Shown here: positions 33,920-44,803 of the stretch, in pieces | Numbering within the stretch: the first letter of the stretch is position 1 | Layout of the letters: each line of letters starts with the position of its first letter | From: Tubulanus polymorphus | Taxonomy: Eukaryota; Nemertea; Palaeonemertea; Tubulaniformes; Tubulanidae | Direction: 5' to 3' | Assembly: GCF_964204645.1 (NCBI RefSeq) | Contig: NC_134030.1 | Coordinates: forward strand, 21,519,210-21,583,209 | DNA: 64,000 bases | Translations under genes and position numbers: made by a program | The notes under the pieces: generated by a model | What the model was told of the DNA's origin: nothing | Databases searched by the model: none | Seen by the model: only the letters and a program-made list of their open reading frames with translations

Positions 33920-34795
33920 TAATGCTGACAAAATGTCTAATGTCTTGAACAAACGTGAAGCGTAGACGATCAGTTTTTGAAAGTGCGCTGATAAAATGTC
34001 TAATGTCTGGTGTTTGTAGTTCATTTTCAATTGAAAATGTCTCGGGTGAAGCACTGAACACATGTGAAGTGTGGACGATCAGTTTTTGAAAGTGTGCTGA
34101 TAAAATGTCTAATGTCTGGTGTTTGTAGTTCATTTTCAATTAAAAATGTCTCGGGTGAAGCACTGAACACATGTGAAGTGTGGACGATCAGTTTTTGAGA
34201 GTGTGCTGATAAAATGTCTAATGTCTGGTGTTTGTAGTTCATTTTCAATTAAAAATGTCTCAGGTGAAGCACTGAACACATGTGAAGTGTGGACGATCAG
34301 TTTTTGAAAGTGCGCTGATAAAATGTCTAATGTCTGGTGTTTGTAGTTCATTTTCAATTAGAAATGTCTCAAGTGAAGCACTGAACACATGTGAAGTGTT
34401 GACGATCAGTTTTTGAAAGTGTGCTGGTAAAATGTCTAATGTCTGGTGTTTGTAGTTCATTTTCAATTAGAAATGTCTCAAGTGAAGCACTGAACACATG
34501 TGAAGTGTTGACGATCAGTTTTTGAAAGTGTGCTGGTAAAATGTCTAATGTCTGGTGTTTGTAGTTCATGTCCAATTAAAAATGTCTCAAGTGAAGCACT
34601 GAACACATGTGAAGTGTTGACGATCAGTTTTTGAAAGTGTGCTGATAAAATGTCTAATGTCTGGTGTTTGTAGTTCATTTTCAATTAAAAATGTCTCAGG
34701 TGAAGCACTGAACACATGTGAAGTGTGGACGATCAGTTTTTGAAAGTGTGCTGATAAAATGTCTAATGTCTGGTGTTTGTAGTTCATTTTCAATT
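33920..34795. repeat. 109-bp satellite, left palindrome arm, about 8 copies
   Basis: Same 109-base unit as 15097-15712, here in the same orientation; it points opposite to the right-arm array. The outermost unit near 33930 is shortened and fused to the gene's 5' flank. Confidence 0.95.
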
Positions 34796-35495
34796 CATTC
34801 AAATATACACAATTTTCCACATTTTTATCAGGCAATAACATGGGTGAGGAGGCCGCTTGGAGATTCTTTTTTAAAGGGTACGACCGGTATTCGAAATGGC
34901 TTCACTCAAAATGTCGCCAGGGTAGGCTAATTCTGTCAGTTGTCTCAATGCATGTAGATTTGCAAGGTCGTCTTTCAAAAACAGAGAATCACAAATCCTA
35001 AGAGCACGAAATGTACTATGAGCCTAAGTCTTTTGCTACGCTATAAGCCTACATTTTAGTTTACATTTATTCTGGAGACTTCTGCTGTCCTTGAACTGGT
35101 GAAATCATCGATTTCGTGAGTCGGGACTGCTCCGGCATCCTCTGGCTGCGGGGAAGGCTCCTTTGAGTTTAGTTTAGACCTCGTAACACCCCCTCCCGCC
35201 CCAGTCATAGTAACGAAATAAAATGTCAAACAGCAATGAATTCGATATTTGAAAAGCGAATATGAATCCTCTGACAAGTGGCTCGCGTTTACCAGCTGTC
35301 CGCCCGTTCGGTCCAACGACTGGTGATTTTCCACCGATTTCATTTCTAACTTATGAACTGTCAACACAATCGCCAGATGTAAAAGTCAAATCAATAGTAC
35401 ATTTTAACCACGGTTCATTGAATTCCATCTTGTAGGATGATGGTAATTCTTACTTTTTAATGAGTACTCTTTTTTACTATTTTATTACCATTTAA
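34796..35495. other. Palindrome spacer
   Basis: About 700 unique bases between the arms. Its only recognisable content is the orphan-exon copy at 35056-35300 on the minus strand. Confidence 0.7.
35056..35300 (-). pseudogene. Orphan terminal exon (copy 2 of 3)
   Basis: Minus strand: SYSLFKYRIHCCLTFYF, then SKEPSPQPEDAGAVPTHEID and a stop. Nucleotides 'gagcagtcccgactcacg' and 'aggacagcag' match the copy at 31353-31500. No partner exons seen. Confidence 0.35.
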
Positions 35496-36530
35496 TCAAA
35501 ACTGATCGTCCACACTTCACATGTGTTTAGAACTTCACCTGAGACATTTTTAATTGAAAATGAACTACAAACACCAGACATTAGACATTTTATCAGCACA
35601 CTCTCAAAAACTGATCGTACACACTTCACATGTGATCAGTGCTTCACCTAAGACATTTCTAATTGAAAATGAACTACAAACACCAGACATTAGACATTTT
35701 ATCAGCACACTCTCAAAAACTGATCGTCCACATTTCACATGTGTTCAGTGCTTCACCTGAGACATTTTTAATTGAAAATGAACTACAAACACCAGATATT
35801 AGACATTTTATCAGCACACTTTCAAAAACTGATCGTCCACACTTCACATGTGTTCAGTGCTTCACCTGAGACATTTTTAATTGAAAATGAACTACAAACA
35901 CCAGATATTAGACATTTTATCAGCACACTCTCAAAAACTGATCGTCCACACTTCACATGTGTTCAGTGCTTCACTTGAGACATTTTTAATTGGAAATGAA
36001 CTACAAACACCAGACATTAGACATTTTATCAGCACACTTTCAAAAACTGATCGTCCACACTTCACATGTGTTCAGTGCTTCACTTGAGACATTTTTAATT
36101 GAAAATGAACTACAAACACCAGACATTAGACATTTTATCAGCACACTTTCAAAAACTGATCGTCCACACTTCACATGTGTTCAGTGCTTCACCTGAGACA
36201 TTTTTAATTGAAAATGAAATACAAACACCAGACATTAGACATTTTATCAGCACACTTTCAAAAACTGATCGTCCACACTTCACATGTGTTCAGTGCTTCA
36301 CTTGAGACATTTTTAATTGAAAATGAAATACAAACACCAGACATTAGACATTTTATCAGCACACTTTCAAAAACTGATCGTCCACACTTCACATGTGTTC
36401 AGCGCTTCACTTGAGACATTTTTAATTGGAAATGAACTACAAACACCAGATATTAGACATTTTATCAGCACACTTTCAAAAACTGATCGTCTACGCTTCA
36501 CGTGTGTTCAAGACATTAGACATTTTGTCA
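35496..36530. repeat. 109-bp satellite, right palindrome arm, about 9.5 copies
   Basis: Reverse orientation of the left-arm array. 'tgaactacaaacaccag' recurs every 109 bases from 35560. Units share a perfect ACATGT core. The array stops at the same shortened unit as in the left arm. Confidence 0.95.
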
Positions 36531-37320
36531 GCATTATTTCAGAAACTTATGGCTTATTCTATCAATAATTGGATTTTTGTTATGAACGTGTGAACGAGTT
36601 AATTGTGATGTATTTGAACTCTGTCACGCAGGGGTTACTGTCTGCGTGTCTCTCTGCAGATGGTGGGCCACTGATTGGAGGATTTCGGTATAAAAACTGA
36701 TCTGATTTGTAGGAAAGATCATCAATCTCCAAACAGAGACTCGACACAAGACTTCCAAGACTTTCAAGACTCGCAGCAGTTCGCAGAAATCTATTTATCA
36801 AAATGAACGGGTAAGTTTCGTTCCGACATTCTGCGATCTCAAATCTTAGATTCAAGATTGTAAATTCCTCAATTTGTACTCGTTAAAAAGTAAGTCGTGG
36901 CAACTGGTAAGTAAACTGAGCAGTAGCCAATAGCGAATGTTCTTTCAAGACAACGCGGTTTAGCTGCTGTCGCGATTTTCTTGATGACAGAAATGTCAGT
37001 TCTGTCTCGGGTCAGACTGAAAACCTTGCGAGTGGAAAATATACAATTCTTCTTTTTTTCTACGATTTCTTTCAGATTGAAATTATTTGCCGTATTTGTT
37101 GTTGTATTGGTGTGTTTGGATGTTTTCATGAACGTCGAGGCAAAGAAAGGAAAGAAAAAAGGAGGAAAGGCAAATGACAAAAAGGGCAAAAAACAAGCAA
37201 ACAGGAAAGAGGTTGACCAGACGGTCCCGGTAAGTAATCTAGTGTCTGAATCGGGGTGGGGGGGGGGGGGTGCACGGAAAAAGGCTCTTGTTGGTCATTA
37301 AAGGGCGCCATAAAGTGGGG
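35500..37320 (+). repeat. Right arm of large palindrome
   Basis: Inverted copy of 33140-34795, including array, promoter, exons 1 and 2 and a G-run near 37259 (a C-run in the left arm near 33183). Homology fades around 37320 inside intron 2. Confidence 0.92.
36689..36721 (+). promoter_or_regulatory. TATA box and initiator, plus secreted-protein gene
   Basis: TATAAAA at 36689-36695 and TCATC with A36721, 32 bases apart; 5' UTR about 80 bases. Confidence 0.6.
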
Positions 37321-38775
37321 CAACAAACTCTGGGGGCTCTCCCGAGAAAATTTTGGATTTTTAATGCGATTTTATTGCATTTTGAGCACTTCTCCGAGCA
37401 TTTAACTTTAATCTGCAAACAAAAATGGAAAGGATAACATGAAAAAAGGATTAAGGAATCTTTAGGGCACCCCCTGCACCCCCTTGAATCCGCCCTTGAA
37501 CCTGAAGGCTTGATCTGAAAACAGTCTTACAGTCGCGAGATTTTAGCTAAACTTTAAACCCAGTTCCACATGAGTGGGTCTTATTTGACTGTAGATCCAG
37601 TTCCACATTTGTGAGGGTTTAATTTGACTGTTGATCCAGTTCTACATTTGGGCGGGTTTAATTTGACTCTGAACCAAGTTCCACATGAGTGGGCCTTATT
37701 TGACTGTGGATCCAGTTCCACATTTGTGAGGGTTTAATTTGACTGTTGACCAGTTCCACATTTGGGCGGGTTTAATTTGACTCTGAACCAAGTTCCACAT
37801 GAGTGGGCCTTATTTGACTGTGGATCCAGTTCCACATTTGTGAGGGTTTAATTTGACTGACGACCAGTTCCACATTTGGGCGGGTTTAATTTGACGCTAA
37901 ACCGAGTTCCACATGAGTGGGTCTTATTTGACTGTGGATCCAGTTCCACATTTGTGAGGGTTTAATTTGACTGTTGATCCAGTTCCACATTTGGGCGGGT
38001 TTAATTTGACTCTAAACCCAATTCCACACGAGTGGGTCTTATTTGACTGTGAATCCAGTTCCACATCTGTGAGGGTTTAAATTGACTGTTGATCCAGTTC
38101 CACATTTGGGCGGGTTTAATTTGACACTGAACCCCGTTTTGAATAGTATGGGTTAAACTTGAGTCTGGATCCAGTTCCACAGTTAGGTTGGTTGATTCCA
38201 CTCTGAAACCAGTTTTACAGTTGTGTGGGTTTAATTTTAATGTGTGGGTTTAATTTGTGGAATTTACGAGAAAGTAAAATGTCAAGTCTATAAAAGGACT
38301 TGTTCGGACGTTGCGCTTTTTCAAAGCGGTAATCGCCGAGTTCTGTAGAAAAATGAAGGTCCCCAACTGGACCGGTTTAGGCGGATTAATCTACTGTAAT
38401 ACACGTCAAAAAATTATACGATAAAAATGGAAAATATTCATTTTCATTTTGTATCGTCCATAGGAGATAGAACCAGAAGTGGTCGAGGAAGAACCAGCAG
38501 TGGTCGAGGAAGAACCAGCAGTGGTCGAGGAAGAACCAGCAGTGGTCGACGAAGAACCAGAAGTGGTCGAGGAAGAACCAGCAGTGGTCGACGGAGAACC
38601 AGCAATGGTCGAGGAAGAACCAGCAATGGTCGACGATGCACCAGGATCAGAACCAGAATTAGAAGAAGGATCAGAAATCGTCGAAGATGAGTCGGATGTC
38701 GTTCAACTAGAAGACGTTAAAGGCGCTTTGGAAGAGCAAGTTGAAAATCTTGATGGTATAATCAACAAACATTAA
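36803..38775 (+). CDS. Small secreted lysine/glutamate-rich protein, plus copy with EPAVVEE repeats
   Basis: Exons 36803-36810, 37076-37229 and 38464-38775 (8+154+312 nt, 157 aa). Signal peptide about 1-25 (ending NVEA); basic block about 26-50; then an acidic region of eight consecutive 7-residue repeats of the form EPAVVEE, encoded by a 21-bp minisatellite (38467-38634); then SEPELEEGSEIVEDESD and a short helical C-terminus VKGALEEQVENLDGIINK that aligns with VKESLKNQVDNLGDIVNE of the minus copy. Basic and acidic halves are cleanly separated, so it may self-associate or bind charged partners; that is inference. AATAAA at 38824-38829. Function and family unknown. Confidence 0.78.
37558..38255. 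repeat. 40-bp repeat array (119-bp higher-order unit) in intron 2
   Basis: Units on 'gatccagttccacattt' with GAGGGTTTAATTTGACTG are the reverse complement of the array at 12700-13136. Three variants (ATGAGTGGG, TTGTGAGGG, TTGGGCGGG) cycle in order, giving a higher-order period near 119. Confidence 0.9.
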
Positions 38776-38823
38776 ATCAAATCGAATATGCGGTCGTTTT
38801 TTCATTTGTAATCGATGAAGTGA

Positions 38824-38829
38824 AATAAA
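38824..38829 (+). terminator. Poly(A) signal of plus secreted-protein gene
   Basis: AATAAA about 50 bases after the stop; a second AATAAA follows near 38841. Confidence 0.6.
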
Positions 38830-38884
38830 ACTGAAAACGAATAAAAAACCAAAATCTAGATCTATTTTTGTGAAATCATTACTT

Positions 38885-38960
38885 GATTTATTCTGGAGAC
38901 TTCTGCTGCTGCTCCGGCATCCTCCGGCTGCGGGGAAGGCTCCTTTGAGTTTCGAATTCA
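38885..38960 (-). pseudogene. Orphan terminal exon fragment (copy 3 of 3)
   Basis: The minus strand encodes SKEPSPQPEDAGAAAEVSRI, matching 35056-35300 but lacking the VPTHEIDDFTSSR segment. It faces the 3' end of the plus secreted-protein gene, as copy 1 faces the minus gene. Confidence 0.4.
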
Positions 38961-39248
38961 GTCACAGGGAGAAAAAAAAACAAATAAACAGCAAATTCAA
39001 ATTTACAATTTTTCAACAAGCGCAATATAAAAAGTGGCAGAGAAAGAAAAGCTTCCGTATCGACCGAACAACTTGAGGCTGCTGTCGCAATGAGGCAAAA
39101 GATCCGCCGGCGAAGGAAACCGGGAAGGAACCTAGGGAATGAAATGAGAATTCAAAAAATATCGTAAATTTAAGTGGAGTATACTTAAGTTATTTAGCCA
39201 AGTTCAGAAGAATGAGGAAATATAACAATTAGGGTTGATTTTTCATTG

Positions 39249-41472
39249 ATGGATAGTACTAACCGGGCGGAGGGTAAGCCCGGGTCACGTGAGCCTGTCA
39301 GTCTCGATAAGAAAAGGTGAGTTTTTGCCAGATGAACGTTTTGAGGTGAATTTTGATGCGGGTTGGGCGGTACTTGTATTGAAAATAAAGAATATGCGTC
39401 TTCTAATTAGAATGTTTTTTAATGTTGGCGAATCGAGACCGGCCTCGGGTTCGGCGAGCCGACCGCATGAAGTGTCCGGTTCGCAGCCATTCCACAAACC
39501 GGACCGTTGGTCCGACCCTTGGTCCGAATATTCAGCCTCAGACAGGCTAAATAGGAAAAGGCAAAATAAAATGATAGAAATTAAAACACATTTACAATAA
39601 ACTTTTTGCTTTATACATTAGTTGCATATTACTTTGCGTTCGACTTTAGATCCGTTAGGCTCGTACACCGGACCAACAGTCCGCGTCTATGTCCGCACTG
39701 ATCTGTGTTTCTGCCGTTCGTCGTTCGAAGTTTTGCAGAGAAATATAGATAGCTTTTTTGTCGACGGATTAACAAAATAAAGGAATATGTGTCGAAAGTG
39801 AATGTAAAGCGCGTATGCAATGGAGACGCACATTTGATTTCGGAAGCTCCCTTATATATTTACACTGATTTGGAGGAGCAGATTCCTAGCGAGGTGAGGC
39901 TCCAGCAGCAGCAGCAGCGGGGTACGGGTGGTCTACCGAGATGATGTATTTTACCGAGATCAACCGAGATGAAATTAAATATAACATATTTATTTATTCC
40001 TTATCGATTTTAACACTTGTAATCATGTTATATCAGTAATGAATACCTTCTTGAGTCATATTTTACATATTTTTTTATTTTAAAAAATTTTGACTTCAAA
40101 AACGTAAACTCGGTTAGCAATAAAATTTCATTGAATTTGATTGATCGACGATCTCATCTCGGTAAAGTTAAAAGTTATTTTTCCAAAAATATCCGACTAA
40201 ATATGTAAAATATGAACCCAGCAGGCATTTATTACTGATATAATATGATTTCAATTGTAAAAATCGATATGGAATAAATAAATATGTTATATTTAATTTC
40301 ATCTCGGTTCATCTCGGTAAAATACGTCATCTCGGTAATAAGGATGACCGGGGTAGGGGTGGTGTGGTTCAGTCAACCGACCCAACCCCGATGAGTACCC
40401 AACTTCTCACAGGAGGGAAGGGTATAGCAGGCAAATAATTTTATGCGCTAATAAATAATCCGATTTAAATATTTTTTTTGTTCTTTTTCAATCCGATGAT
40501 GCCAGAGAAAGAGATAAGAGGGAGATGATGCCATCATCCGCGGACGAAACTACAACAACGCCGCCTAGCGACGACCGACCGAAACCGATTCCCGCTAAAC
40601 GGATACGTTTCCCCCGCGGCGACGACGAACCGAACGACCTTGACCTCGACGACGAGAATTCCGGTCGCGGATTGTTGTCGACCGATCGAATCATCAAAGT
40701 CGAAAATGACGACGACGACGAGGAGATACCGCCGCCTGTGCCGCCGCGTCGCGAGTCCAAATACAGTCCGGCGAAGCGTAAATCGCGTAATCGCGACGAC
40801 GGCGAGCTGGACGAGTTGACGAAGGAGTTGAACGCGAGTTTAACGGATGCCGGTAATCGCATCGTCACGATCACCGGCACAATTAAACGCGGATCGAAAC
40901 ACGGCCAGGCCGTCGAGGTGCAGCTAAAACTCAGCGAAACGGAGCTACGCCGTTTGTCGACGGTCGTCGCCGCCGATAACACTACCGCGCGTAACCGCCG
41001 GACTTACTGCGGACTCGGCGCCGGTATCCATATCTTGTTGTTATCGGCGCTGTGTTCGCCGGTGGCGTTCGTGATTTCGGCGGCGGTCGCGTTCTACACG
41101 GGTACGATGACCTGGTATAACTTCTATCTCTACTTCAGCGAGGAACGTTCGTTATGTCATAAGATCCTCGTCTGTCCGCTGTTGATTATTTTCTACCCGG
41201 CGTTGATCGTCGCGGCGGTCGTCGCGCTCGGCATCTACGGCGCCGTCGCGCAGGTCTCGTGGTTCTACGCGAGTTGGTCGCGCGAGATGCGCGATCCCGA
41301 GAAAGGTTTCTACGGCTGGCTGTGCGCGAAAATGAATCTCGGCGATTTGACGCCGTACGAAGTGGTCGTGCTGGACGAAGACGCAGCGGTGGCGCCGTCT
41401 GGTGTTAAACAGCGCGAACACGCCGTGCAGGAAATAGTCGATGAGGAGTCGGAGGAACAGTCCTCCGTTTAA
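39249..41472 (+). CDS. TMEM169: TMEM169-like two-pass membrane protein
   Basis: Main exon 40506-41472; proposed first exon 39249-39316 (ATG...GATAAGAAAAG|GTGAGT) joins the acceptor at 40504-40505 in frame, giving 344 aa. If translation instead starts at the ATG at 40525, 315 aa. Human TMEM169 is about 297 aa. In 315-aa numbering: acidic/proline-rich N-terminus; conserved VTITGTIKRGSKHGQAVEV (114-132); membrane segments about 168-192 and 213-246 with TMTWYNFYLYFSEE between them; conserved RDPEKGFYGWLCAKMNLGD (256-274) and PYEVV. Function in the family is poorly known. Third-position GC is clearly higher than in the flanks. The intron holds a fold-back MITE. The core is certain, the extra exon probable. 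Confidence 0.9.
39928..40350. mobile_element. Fold-back MITE, second copy, TMEM169 intron
   Basis: Same family as 3889-4308 in opposite orientation: 'accgagatgaaattaaatat' on the left, 'aataaggatgaccgg' at the right end. The left terminus is slightly decayed (CTACCGAG for TTACTGAG). Confidence 0.85.
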
Positions 41473-41559
41473 TCTCGAACAAAGCGGTCGTGGGTTCGGA
41501 ATTTAAACAACATCGAACATGAACTAAGATCATGGTTTAAAGCGAGTCTACTAAGTGCC

Positions 41560-42289
41560 ACTTTTTAGAAAGGTTCGTCCCTTGGACCGGTTCCGTAATC
41601 GAGACTTAAGTTCCGTTTTTGTTCTTAAATCTTAAGGCTGATCTTGAGTTATTAGATTGAACTAAGATGAAATAAGTATATAGAACTAAGTTGGTCTTAA
41701 ACCGGTATTAAGTCTATGAACGGCTGATAACGGCTCCTGGGCCCGGTTGCGCAGTTCTGACTTAAGTCCAAAAGTGGTCTTAAATCGTTAGACTGGTCTT
41801 AAGTGGTTAGATTGGTTATAGAACTGAGTTGGTCTTAGACTGGTCTTAAGTCTAAGCCATGACTATGCAACTGGCCCCTGGGGCTGGTTGCGCAGCCAGG
41901 GACCAGTTGCGCAGTCGTGACTTAAGTCCAAAAGTGGTCTTAAATCTTATGACTGGTCTTAACTTGTTAGATCGGCTATAGAACTAAGTTGGTCTTGGAT
42001 TGGTCTTAAGTCTAAGCCATGACTATGAAAACGGCTTTAGCATATTTTGCACACAAAAAAATGCTAAAAATCATTTGAATTTTGAAACTAAGTGTTGATG
42101 AAGTTTAAATGAAAGCGCTTGTCACTTCTGTTCTATTAACGTGTCCTCTGGGGCCAGTTCCATAGTCAAGACTTAGGACCAAAAGTGGTCTTAAACCTTA
42201 AGACTGATCTTAAGTTGTAAGATTCGCTATAGAACTAAGTTTGTCTTAGACCGGTCTTAAGTCTAAGCCATGACTATGGAACCGGCCCC
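41560..42289. mobile_element. Cluster of four 'GGTTCCATAGTC' MITEs, 3' of TMEM169
   Basis: Four copies in a row; the clearest is 42150-42289, starting GGGGCCAGTTCCATAGTC and ending GACTATGGAACCGGCCCC. Copies also at about 41739-41878 and 41881-42030. Interiors are GGTCTTAA/TTAAGACC phrases. Confidence 0.8.
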
Positions 42290-42754
42290 TGGTGCTTGAA
42301 TGACACAGGGGATTTATCTCTACATTTTTGTAATGGTTTGACGAAAATCACGACGTCTATCATGGTCGAAATTTACTAAAAAAAAAACTGCCACTACGCA
42401 CTAATAAAAAGTGCTGAAAACTTTGGTTGTGGTTTCGTGAAATGTAATGGTAATTTTTGCGACGAAATTGCGTCACGCATCATTTGAAATCTACAGTCGA
42501 AACGGCCAGTTGGGTTCGGTGTATCATGAAACTCGTTTCTAGAAACGGTGTTTCTTGTTTCTTGAAACTTGTCCGTTTCATGTTTATCTCGTGTGGCTTT
42601 TCGGGAATAATCGATAATTAATCATGCATTTAATATTTATGAATTGATGAGATTAAATTGATGAACTTGTTTTTTGCATATTTTACAAAATGTATGTTTT
42701 ATATTGTATTACTTAAACGTGTATTTAACGCCCTCTATTAGTGCTTTTTGTTAC

Positions 42755-43250
42755 GAATCTTGTCAAGTGTGCAATAAGTCAAATAAGTTTTGTCTGGGAT
42801 CGACTTTTTTGGGGGATATTTCGCTTATACTTTTGAACGCATTTCTCAAATTGGTCTTAATACGACCAGTGAAACTAAAGTCTAAATCAACCATTGTTTT
42901 TATATCCAATTTACACTATTGAAGCGTTACTGCTAAAAAGCCTTAATTTTCTCATGATGAAATGAGAAAAGATCAGCCATTTTTGAAATTCTAACTACGT
43001 TTCCTGACCATGATTTTAGATGATTTGAAAATGATTTCAAATGGTAGGCACGCAAACGTATTGGCAAAATTTATTCAGTCAATAAAATGGCTAAAATCCT
43101 CTTTTCAACATGAGAAAATTGGGACTTTTTAGCAATGCTAGAATGCACAATTCCACTGGTCGCACATATTGAGGCCAAATAAGTGTCAAAAACTTAAGAC
43201 GCGAAATATCCCCAAAAAATTGATCCCAGACAAAAATAGACATCAGGAAC
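42755..43250. mobile_element. Diverged fold-back element
   Basis: 'gtctgggatcgactttttt' and 'ggatatttcgc' near 42795-42830 recur inverted near 43200-43235 ('gcgaaatatcccc', 'gatcccagac'), and 'aattttctcat' recurs inverted towards the centre. The 82-codon frame at 42674-42922 lies over it and is not considered real. Confidence 0.6.
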
Positions 43251-43528
43251 GGATCCAAGGATAAGGTTCGAGGCCTTTAGATACTTTCTATGTCCTTTTT
43301 GATCGTTGTAAAACAATGACTGCGTCACGTTTGAAAATCTGTGTATGAGCTGCGAGATGCGATGTATTTTTTCGCATTTCCAAATACAGTAAAAGTCTTT
43401 TTAAAACAGCATTTTCTAAAGAAATGCCATTGTTAAGAACCAATGAAAAATATGGCACGATGATTACGTATTTGGCAGGGTGTAATAAAGAATGGTATTA
43501 TTTCTATTGAATTTTCTATTGAGTTAGA

Positions 43529-43563
43529 TTGGCTGGCTGGCTGACTGGCTGGCTGGCTGGCTG
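43529..43563. repeat. (GGCT)n microsatellite
   Basis: Eight GGCT units with one GACT variant. Confidence 0.9.
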
Positions 43564-44803
43564 ATTAACAGTAGTGTTAAAAAGGATGGCCGCATTATAC
43601 CAAACATTGATTGTGTAAAACATGTCCTACCAGATTATGCAATGATTCCATATATGATAAGGCGGTGAATATTTATTACTTCATTCCAGAAAAGGCAACT
43701 CAAAAGGTTTATGAGGGTCTTGTACGAAGGTCCTCGATACCTCCCTCCCGACCCCTGGATCCGTGCCTGCAAACAACGCGTGTTTTTTGTTGTTGATTTG
43801 TTTATATGAACATTTGTTACGCTGTCAGCGTCGCTTTTCAATCGTGTGTTTTTTTATTTTGATCTGTCTCAAATTCTGAAATTCGGTTTTTCGGAAATGG
43901 CCAAAAGCGGCCGAACGTGCTAAAACTCGGAAGGGAGGGGGTCTGTTCCGCAGTCATGGCTGAAGTCACGAAGTGGTCTTGAATCTGAAGACTAGTCTTA
44001 AGTTTTTACATTAGCTTTAGAACTAAGATGTCTCTGTCTGATCTTAAGTCTAAGTCATAAGTGTAATGAGTTTAGACTGGTCTTAAGTTGTTAGATAGGT
44101 TATAGAACCAAAATGAGCTTTAACTGGTCTTAAGCTGTTAGATTGGTTATGGAATCAAATGAGCTTAGACTGTTTTTACGTTGTTAGACCGGTCTTAAAA
44201 CAAAGCCTTGATTGTGTCACTAACATCCTGCCTTTTCTTATTTTAAACTCCACCATAAAGTCACTTTTAACCGAAAAGTATTGATTTATTGATTGCGTGT
44301 TGTTTATGTTGTATTTTGTTGCTGTCTGGTTTTTTGTAGTATTGAAAATATGAATATTAATTATAGTGAAAAATAAAGGCAGAAGTTTTAATCGTAAGTG
44401 ATAAATTCTGTGTTCTTGGTTTTTCGCTTTGAACAGTTGTGAACATTTGGGGCTAATTTGGCGTCGGTTGACAGGCTGGAGGTCACAGTTAATGGAAGAC
44501 CTGTAGTTTGCGCTTTTTCATGATTTAACAAACTCTGCTTTGCCCCAGAATGCCATTTTGGTCACCGCGGCTATATTCACAAGACACATTTTTACAAACG
44601 CACAGAACAACTACTCGGTGTTCTTCTAATAGTTAATGGTTAACATGCACGACTTGCAAGCAGGGTTGGTTGAGCTTGGGTCAGGGTTATTAAAAGCAGC
44701 CGTTGGCGGTAGGGGGCTCGAATCCATGGTCGTGACATAAAAATTTAGAGAATGAAAACGTAACAAAATATATATACATCAACTATTTACAATACTATAT
44801 ATA

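Larger units (their letters stand above)
33140..34795 (-). repeat. Left arm of large palindrome
   Basis: Inverted copy of 35500-37320. Contains, inside to outside, the 109-bp satellite, the TATA promoter, exon 1, intron 1 and exon 2 of the secreted-protein gene and the start of intron 2 with a C13 tract. Differences from the right arm are few in exon 2, intron 1 and promoter. The 700-bp spacer is unrelated. Confidence 0.92.

Noticed and set aside
15090-36568. Many 68-83 codon frames ([16 protein letters not shown]...) over the 109-bp arrays
   Set aside because: The unit is not a multiple of 3; each frame reads two units in two phases and then stops. The pattern repeats in every array and in an intron, so these are not genes.
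38427-38690. Arg/Ser-rich and Pro/Leu-rich frames over 38444-38690
   Set aside because: Shadow frames of the 21-bp coding minisatellite; only the EPAVVEE frame splices to the signal-peptide exon and has an in-phase stop.
39289-39600. 103-codon plus-strand frame
   Set aside because: Overlaps the proposed TMEM169 exon 1 and its intron in another frame; no conserved text.
42674-42922. 82-codon frame
   Set aside because: Lies across one arm of a diverged fold-back element.
43635-43841. 68-codon minus-strand frame
   Set aside because: Contains the translated form of a common dispersed phrase ('ccctggatccgtgcctg') and no other protein-like feature.
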